Shown here piece after piece: positions 52,001-61,000 of a DNA stretch of 64,000 nt; the first letter of the stretch is position 1; every line of letters begins with the position of its first letter. Source of the stretch: Antedon mediterranea (lineage: Eukaryota; Echinodermata; Crinoidea; Comatulida; Antedonidae); contig NC_092673.1 of the NCBI RefSeq assembly GCF_964355755.1, forward strand, positions 31,315,001 through 31,379,000. The letters are read 5' to 3'. A program made the position numbers and the translations under genes. The notes below the pieces were generated by a model. The model had not been told where the DNA came from, made no database searches, and saw only the letters and a program-made list of their open reading frames with translations.

Positions 52001-55000
52001 GTGCAATTAATGTAATTAAAATCGATTAGTGTAATTTCACTCTTCCCTGATTAAACAAAGATGTTTTGAGTAAAGCTTCATAAATAATGTCTGTAACATT
52101 GCCTATAGGCACTACGTCACACTGTGCAATGTACAGTTCAGTTGAATACATACTGTAAGTGGGTCACTGTAGAGAACTACATACTACCACTTAGTCTTAG
52201 TAAGAACATAAAAACCCATTGCTTAGAAAACCGATGTTTGCTCACATTACTATAGGCCTATATTGTACAGTATTTAGACAACACATTATTAGAGGGTGAT
52301 AATATTAAACAAACTACTGAAGATTAAAATAGGGCCTACTATAAATACAGTTAAAATATTGTATCATAATGGCTTGCCTCACTTTTTGTTTTATGTTACT
52401 GTATGATTTATTTAAAATGACAAATTTGTTCATTATTATAGTTTACTAGATAAAACAGAAAATTCACCTATTATCAATTGGTCCATGGAATGATGGGTCA
52501 TATTTTTCTGGATCCCCTGTAAAAAAAAATAGTAATATTTAATTTAATGAATTAAAAAATCTAATTAAATTATTAATTTAATTCTCAAATTGAATTGAAG
52601 AAAATTGAAAAAAAAAAACTGTAAATAAAACAATGGAATTTGAATGATATGTTTTTACAGTATTGTACCAGGATATTCATTCATGTAATTCACAAAAATA
52701 AACAACAATAAAAAGCATTAGATATGGAATTGACATCATCATCATAATTATCTCATTTCAGGATATGAGGTTTATTGACCGTACAGTTGAACAACTTTAC
52801 TATCAATAAATTGATAGATTAGTATGTTTACTGTACCTTGTCATTTTAGTGTTGTAAAGTAGATCCGCTAATAATAGTACAGTACGTACTGTAAATTAGC
52901 TCAATGATAACATAAAGGGGGAAATTAAGGTTGACTATTGTGTAGTGTATTCAAACCAAGCATACAGTTCATTAAAATCAATCAAATATTCATTCGTCTT
53001 TTATTTCAGAATACCATAAACATTCTCATAATATATTCATAGTAAATACAGTATATAAATTTAGAGAAAAAAAATAAAATAAATCATTACTAAATGAATT
53101 AGAAGACAAATTGGATTACTACAGTACGTCTTTTATTAATGAAGTCAAAACAAATAAAAAGAATACACATTTATTATTTATATAGGCCTATTGTAGTTGT
53201 AGAATTACTTCAAATACAGTAACATTTATGTTTGAGCTTTTTTAGTGTGAATATTTATTGTAGAAAATAGGTGACAAAATGTGACATACAGGGAGCACAG
53301 TGTTATACCTGGAGACAAGTAGAAAGTAGGGGAGTTTCCAAGCCAAAAGAGGAGTAATACTAATAGCACATTATGAAATACACTTTATGCCTTCCTATCC
53401 AATCCTGTTAAACCAATCTACACTATCAAACTAGTTTGACAAAAAAAAGTATGATGTGCCCAAATATGGTAGTGATATGACAATCATCATGTCCATATAT
53501 GGGCAAATCAAATTTTTTTGTCACAAACTCTCCTGCCATTAAACATGTTATAAATATTATATTTACATGAATTATTAGATTATGTTTTGACAAAACTAAA
53601 TGATATTTCAGAATACTAACTATATAGAGAATTGTAGGTCACTGAACAAGACAAAAATGGTGGTGATACCTTGGTGATACGAATAAATTTACATTAATTT
53701 TATTACATTAGCAATCTTGTGTACTACTATTAGTATTAGAATTATTCTTCAATAGTATCAAGCTTGTTTCACAACGCTCGTTCTGATTTCCAGCTGACAA
53801 AAAGTGAGGTTTATTATCAATGTTGTTGGAAAGTTTTATATCTTAATATCTACAATAAACAATAGACACTCTATACAAAACTACCGTATATGAAACAAGC
53901 CGGATGAAAAGATCAATTGTAACCTCATGGAACTTATACTAAATCTTTTAAGGAAGTTATTGATAAAATCGGTAAATAATGCTTATTGAATGCAATTTCC
54001 TTTTGATATGTCACTGTAATCAAAATGACAAAAGCTCAATTATTTAAAAAGGCAGAGGATTAAAAAAATAACCATCATATGAAATATAATAAAACAAAGG
54101 ACAGTTCCTAGAAGTCAATAGTATGTTCCACTAAATAATGCCAAATGACAGGAATGAATGGCATGACATAGTTGTATGTGTGTGGTAAAGTGTGTCTAAA
54201 GCTCTGTCTACAGTACACGTCATTATCAAATTTATGTGACAACAAAATGTGATGTGCACATATACTGTATGTATATAGACACGATGACATCATATTTGGG
54301 GATGTCACTACCATATTTGGGCTCATCACACTTTTTGTCAAGCTAGTTTAATGAAATAGGAATTTTAAAATTATATCATTTATTGTATTATTATTATTAT
54401 TGTGGTTTTATTTATTAATTTGCATAATAATTGTAATAGTAGAGGAAATATATTTAACGCACTTTAACATAATATTCATGTAGAAAAGGAAAAAACCAAA
54501 TCTGTTTTGTTAAATTGCCAAAATTGTATAAATCCTCAAGCTGGCATTTAAAAGTAAATTCATCCTTGTCAGAAATGTAACAGAAAAGACAGCTTCAGTC
54601 GCCAAATTATGTCATTTTGAGCTAGTGTGCAAAATTAAGGTGTTTTATTAACAGTGTTTCTTTGCACAGGCAAAAATGGGGCCCCTATGTCGGCAAATAT
54701 TTTAGCACAAAGTAACGACAAAGAAAAATGACTATGCAGATATTGACAAAAGTAGCATAGAGTCTGGCCGTGATGTTTGCTTATCTCTTATTATGGTGAT
54801 TTAACAAATTTTAGACCTATCACCATATTCTAAAATTTCACTTAACACTGGAAATTCATAATAAAACCCAGTTACAGTATGGTGACACAAAGCAAAGTGC
54901 CCACTTAATTGGATGTTTTGTTAATAGGTGTTGCCCGTAGTGTTACTGTTAAAACATTGTCCCTGGTTTGATTCTCAGGAAAGTGACCCCTTTTTATTGG

Positions 55001-58000
55001 GATTTTCCCTAAATAGGGGTGTCCCAAAGGAAGGGTTAGTTACTGTATTAATAATATCTTTTTTTATACATTGTTAAGAAATTGATGTTTATCTCCTACA
55101 AATAAAATGTGTTTTTAAAACTTGTTCCATGTTTTTATAGTTGACACAGGAAGTGATTAGGTTAGGGGTCAGCATGTTAGCTCCATTCGGATGACCAGAC
55201 AAAATATGAACCTTTCAAACATGAAAATGAATCATATTTTACTATACTGTATTATCTATACTGTACTGTAGATACTGATATACTTTACCAACCATACACA
55301 AATTATAGCAGAGATATTGTAGTAAGTATAAAATTGATGTCAAATCATCAACATCAACTGTGTGGCATTGTATTTTACTACAGAACCTAAAGTACGAGGT
55401 CCATCAAAAAAACATTGCATATATGCATTTAGTGCAGGATCATTGGTTTTATGGTATTGACAGACAATAAAAAGTGTAATTACAGTATGCATGTGTGTTG
55501 TTTACCTGTTCAATGCAGTGTACAGTAATTATCATAAAATACAACTTATTTTGTACAAGAATTACATTACGTAAAGTAAGATTAAGCATGGAGTAAAGAA
55601 TAAGAGGAGACACAACTCGGCCTAGCTATCCAGTTAATCCAATTAGTATCACGCTGTGCGGTAGTGCTTAAGCATAGGATAATAAACTTCCCATAACGAT
55701 CCTTTGTGATTGACACATACAAAGCACACTAAACTATCGCCCATGGTAAATATAATACAGATATTGCCTGCTTAGAGGTTAAATATAAGATTTGACATCC
55801 CCGGGGGAATGATATTTTGTTTGAGGAAATATATTACCTCGAACAAAATATCATTCCCAAGGGGTTGTAAAATTTTATATTTTACCGATATAAAAGACAA
55901 TATCTGTTTTATAGCCAACAACAAGTTGAATATCCACTATCACGTTCACGTATTTACATAGGCTATGTAATATAATAATATATAAAACAAATACTGTACT
56001 TTGTACATTCTCATAATTGTACTGTACTTGCTGAAATCATACTGCATTGTACATCCTCAAGAAGTAAAAACTTCAATCCTCAATGTCAACATGATGTTTG
56101 TATTGTTTAGTAAAAACCAACGAATCAAGAATTTTACAAGCAAATTTTTCTTTTATCTTTCCAAAAAATGTTAACACACCTGCTTGCTTAATTTCTTTCC
56201 AGCATCATATTGTAAAAACAATAAATCTACTGTATGACTTAATTAAGAACGAGCAAAAACAAAAAAAAAGCTTTTTTAATTTAATTAGCAGTATAGTTTT
56301 CACATTGTGTTGATTATGTGAACATAAAGAAACCGTTATTCAAAGATGTGAGAAAATAGTAAATCATGCCAGATAAAGAAACTAATGAAATCAACTAGGA
56401 CAAGATGTGACGTTTTATATTATTGGAAATTCAGAATACATACTGGTTGTTTGTAAACATTAAACAAATTAATTTAGTTTAATTTCAAATCATAATTCAT
56501 CCTTTTACTTGGTCAAAGGTGTTATGAAATATTCTACCATAAGCAGAGCTTTTTAACTTTGATCTAAAAACTATGTTCTTTCCTATATCGGAGTTAAATT
56601 GCCGTTAATCGGATTGACATTGTGGCTTAGCCTATCCTGCATTCTAACGCAAAACAACACTAGTTAAACACCTGATAAAATAAACAGGACGGGAAGTTAT
56701 TATATAGTTCGAGAGACACGCCCTTTGTCAATAGTTTTCTTGTCTCTCGGCAGTGCTTTATTTTTATGCTGTTTCACTGAATAGAATAAATACAGTAATT
56801 ACTTCTAAAACCTCTAAGAAATAAAGTTACATCATAGCTCCCACTTGAGGGCATACAGTAGTTCATGGACTATACCATTTGTGGAGAGGGTGTTCAATGA
56901 TTCTACTTTTCGAGGTATATCTCGCTCTTCGAGGACAAGGGATTTTGTCGGTTTATCCAGGTAAGCTAGGCACGAAATAGACTTACATCGTACATGAAGT
57001 ATTTCTGAAACCTATATCTTGGGTACTTCTTGGTTATATCACGCCGCGGTTAACGACAGAGATATACGGCAAGATACAAGAGCTTAAACACAGATATGAT
57101 TTTAATCAGCTTAAACGTTAAAACCGTACAGCTTTATACCTAGAATACAGTTAACAATATTAAAGATGCATGAGTACAGTATTATACATTATAACTCCCT
57201 AATAAATTGAAATTCAGTCCTTTATAAATATTATCATATCATTATTATAATTCAGCAAAGTGCATTGTTTCATCAATGACATGCTGTACCATTGTGTGTA
57301 CAAATTATTCATACAGCGCACTATAGGCTCAACAAGTGAGTAATTTCTTTTACAGAACAGTACACAAGGGACTTGCACTTCAGTACACTGGAAAATTAGC
57401 TAAATGGAAAATCCAGCTTTACACAACAAATGGGTGTTGTATTATTAAAACACAAATGACTCATAACTATTCAACTGCTAATTATATCTGAGAAATTATT
57501 GATTATTTTAATATTTTTGGAAAAAAAAAATACTGTTATTAATATCATAGTAAAGTGTGTTATATTTTATTCATTTTTATGTGAGTACCATACTGTACAA
57601 TCAAGTCCATTTTACCGCATCATATCATAATCATACAGCATGTTGAGTATAAGATCAATTGCTTTTCAATTAAATATTTAATGAATAGCTGTATGATGAA
57701 AATTCCAGTTTGTAAAGTAAAGGTTATCCGTTGTCATCATCTACTGTACAAAAAAGCAAAAGATTCTATTCTTCTTGGTTATGTTATATTTTCATCATCT
57801 CATCTCTACCATTATTTTTTATAACCATTATTAAGAATATAATTTACAGTACTCCTCTGATACATTATAGCAATTAATATTTTTATTTATGGACAACCAG
57901 GATATAAATATGAATAAAATATGAATTAGCAAGTAATTTTTCGACAAACATTGACAAATATTTCTTACCATGGCATGGAACACAAGAAATGATATCAATA

Positions 58001-61000
58001 CAATTCCTTTAGTTCTTTAGTTTTTAATCTTTCTCAGTTTATTTTAATTTTTTTTAAACTAATTATAATTAAGTTTTGAAGATCTCAACTTCTTCAGTGG
58101 TTTGTCATGACAAACCATACTGTACAGTACTTTATAAATATTTTGTTTATTTGTTTTTCCTTTCAAAACTTTTCTATTTACAATACTGTACTGTACTGTA
58201 CTGTACTGTACAATACTGTACTGTAGTACTTGTTGCCCATTTGATAAAAAAAGAGATAAAATAAAGTTCACTTCACAATGTACATTACTTATTCAATATC
58301 ATAATTTACTATACATATAAAGTTACAAACAAAATGATTACCTGGTGCCATTTTGTGCCACAATATTCCGATATTTATTTATTTATTTATCCAAAAAAAA
58401 GTTTACGCTATCATACAGTATACAGTATATCCTGATGATTCAAAGTCTCAGAGAAAAATGAACAACATACAGTAAATGTAGAAATAAATATACGTAGAAA
58501 TGTAAAGGAAGCAATTACTATAACTTATGCCATTGTCAATCAGCCAAGATTTACCATATCCCATTACCAACAGTGATCTGAAGATGACTGTTAATACAAT
58601 ATAGTAGTATTCTATTTAGAAAATGTACAATTACTTTGTTTTCCAGATGTTATTTACAGGAGCCGTGCTGTGATGGAACATGAAATTTGACCACGGGTAA
58701 TACTTGTCCTACTTACAGTAATAACACTTGTACAATATAGCAGTCTACAGTACATACAGTACTGTACACCATTAGTGGCCTACATGCCACATACCCTTAC
58801 CATGCTCGTGGCATACTGCCCCGGGGGGGTCACTTGTATATAAACCAAACGGGGAGGTGCAGCAGCCACTTCAAGACATGAGGCACTTGCGCTACCTGTT
58901 TTATTGAAAAATATACGGACTTGAACTACCACTTACCAAAATCCAGTGTTCTATAAAAAGACGGCAGAAACAAGGCCACGCCAGAGAGGGCGCAAAATTT
59001 GTACTGGTTCCCAGCATGATCTGCGCATGGTATGGCCAAAGAGACCGTTCATGGAAAAATCACGAACGTGTTTTGTTTGAAAGTTTATCGCGCATCGCGG
59101 GGTGCATGCATGACGACGATCATCAAGAGTGGTCACAGTTGAATGATTTTGTCCTAGGCCGGCTGGATGTTTCGTGTTCTTCTGCTGATGCGAAAACTCT
59201 AGACCTATTCAAAGGTTTTTAGCGATAGGCCCCGCGATGGGCTTATAGCATCCAGTATGCTAAAATACCTGCAAAATTTGGCGATAATTCGTGACATTTT
59301 GACACGGGTGGGCGGACTAGGGACTTAAACTACTAATTTCACCCTGTCATTTCCCACACTTGTGCTACCAACTCTTCATATTTTCCCACACTTGTGCTAC
59401 CAGGCCCTCGAAAATATACCCGTAAATGCGGCACCTCCCCGTATGGAAATATTTAAGAGTGGCCCCCCACCCCGGGCATACTGCACCACTTGCAAACACT
59501 GGCATAATTGCTATAATTGCTAAACCCATGGGCCTGGTGACTACGGGGCCCTGAGCAAGGCTCAGAAGAAACTACAGACATTAAAAGACGAAAAAGGTTT
59601 AAAACGCCTCCATTATTGGAGAGCCCCTTAGGATACCTACAGTAAACGCGGGGTTTCTGTGTTACGCCACTGCTTGTAGTTTGTTCAAAAGGTTAAATCA
59701 AAAGTATACTGTAATAATACAGTACATTGAAATTAAGAGGACACCCTCAGGACCAGACAAAGTGTTCTCCTTAATAGAGATGTCTGCTACTGTAAATTAG
59801 GCTTGGTCGAATTCCTCGTCTGTTTCACAGGAAAGTGTCAATATAGGTTCTACTATAAATAACGTTGAACTTACTACTGTATACACAGTATCAATTTTGA
59901 ACTTTGAAATGGAATTTTATATTTTTTTATACTTTTTATAAATTAAAATGTAAATTTGGCGCATTTAAGATTTTTTTTAAATTGAATGAAGCCCTGTCTA
60001 AACTATCAACTTTATATGACAAAAAATGCAATGTGCCCATATATGGACATGATGATACCATACCACTACCATATTTGGGCATTCACTACCATATTTGGGC
60101 ACACCACACTTTTTTTTTTGTCAAACTAAACTAGTTTGATAGTGTAGACAGAGCTTAAACGTAAGCTTAAACATCCATTTCCTCCCCACCCCTAAACAAT
60201 TCTAAATAGCCATTTAATACACTACTAATAAATACTGATCGTTGCGGACTCCTTCGCTGATTTGAGCATTATTAAAATCAATAAGGAACTGTCCACAATA
60301 TTTATTTAGCTCTAATTGTTCATCATAAATAATATATTTACAATATAGTTGATTATCATATAATAAATTATGAACCAATATAATTACAGTACATTTTCTT
60401 TTTCTCCCCTTTTTCATGCACCTACAGTATTACTACTATATATTTTTTTAATTCTCATTTTAGGCAAATTGCCAAGGATAACCACAAGTGAATTCATTCA
60501 CAAAGCCTATTCACAAAATATTAAAATATTAAGAATATATGGCTTGATGTGTGACTCAATTCAAGTACAAATGTGTTTTAGTCTCAACGATTATAGACAA
60601 TGTCTTATATAAGTTAAAGAAGATGTTCTCCAGGTGGAATGCCATCCTGAGATGAGTAGTAGTAATTAGTAGTACAGTCTTGTTGTTTATTATTTTTAAT
60701 TAATTTATATGCAATTTTAATTTCTATGGACCAGAGATTCCGAAACAAAAGATTGTTACAATGTTTTGTAAGATGTTAGTTATTGCTTAGATTTAAAATG
60801 GTTAATGACATAGGTGGGTCCAGAGGGCGGGGTCAAAGAAAAGAGAGGTTTCTACTTCGAATTAAAGAATCCAGGATTTTAAAATAGGAAGCCCAGTTCC
60901 CAGAAGTGTAGAATATAAAGGAGAACAATTAATACTAAATACTTTTCACAACATAATATAATTGGATCTGCCCCGGATTACAAAGTAAATATTAATAGCT

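Noticed and set aside
58951-59222. Open frames on both strands
   Set aside because: They lie wholly inside the palindromic MITE at 58820-59476.
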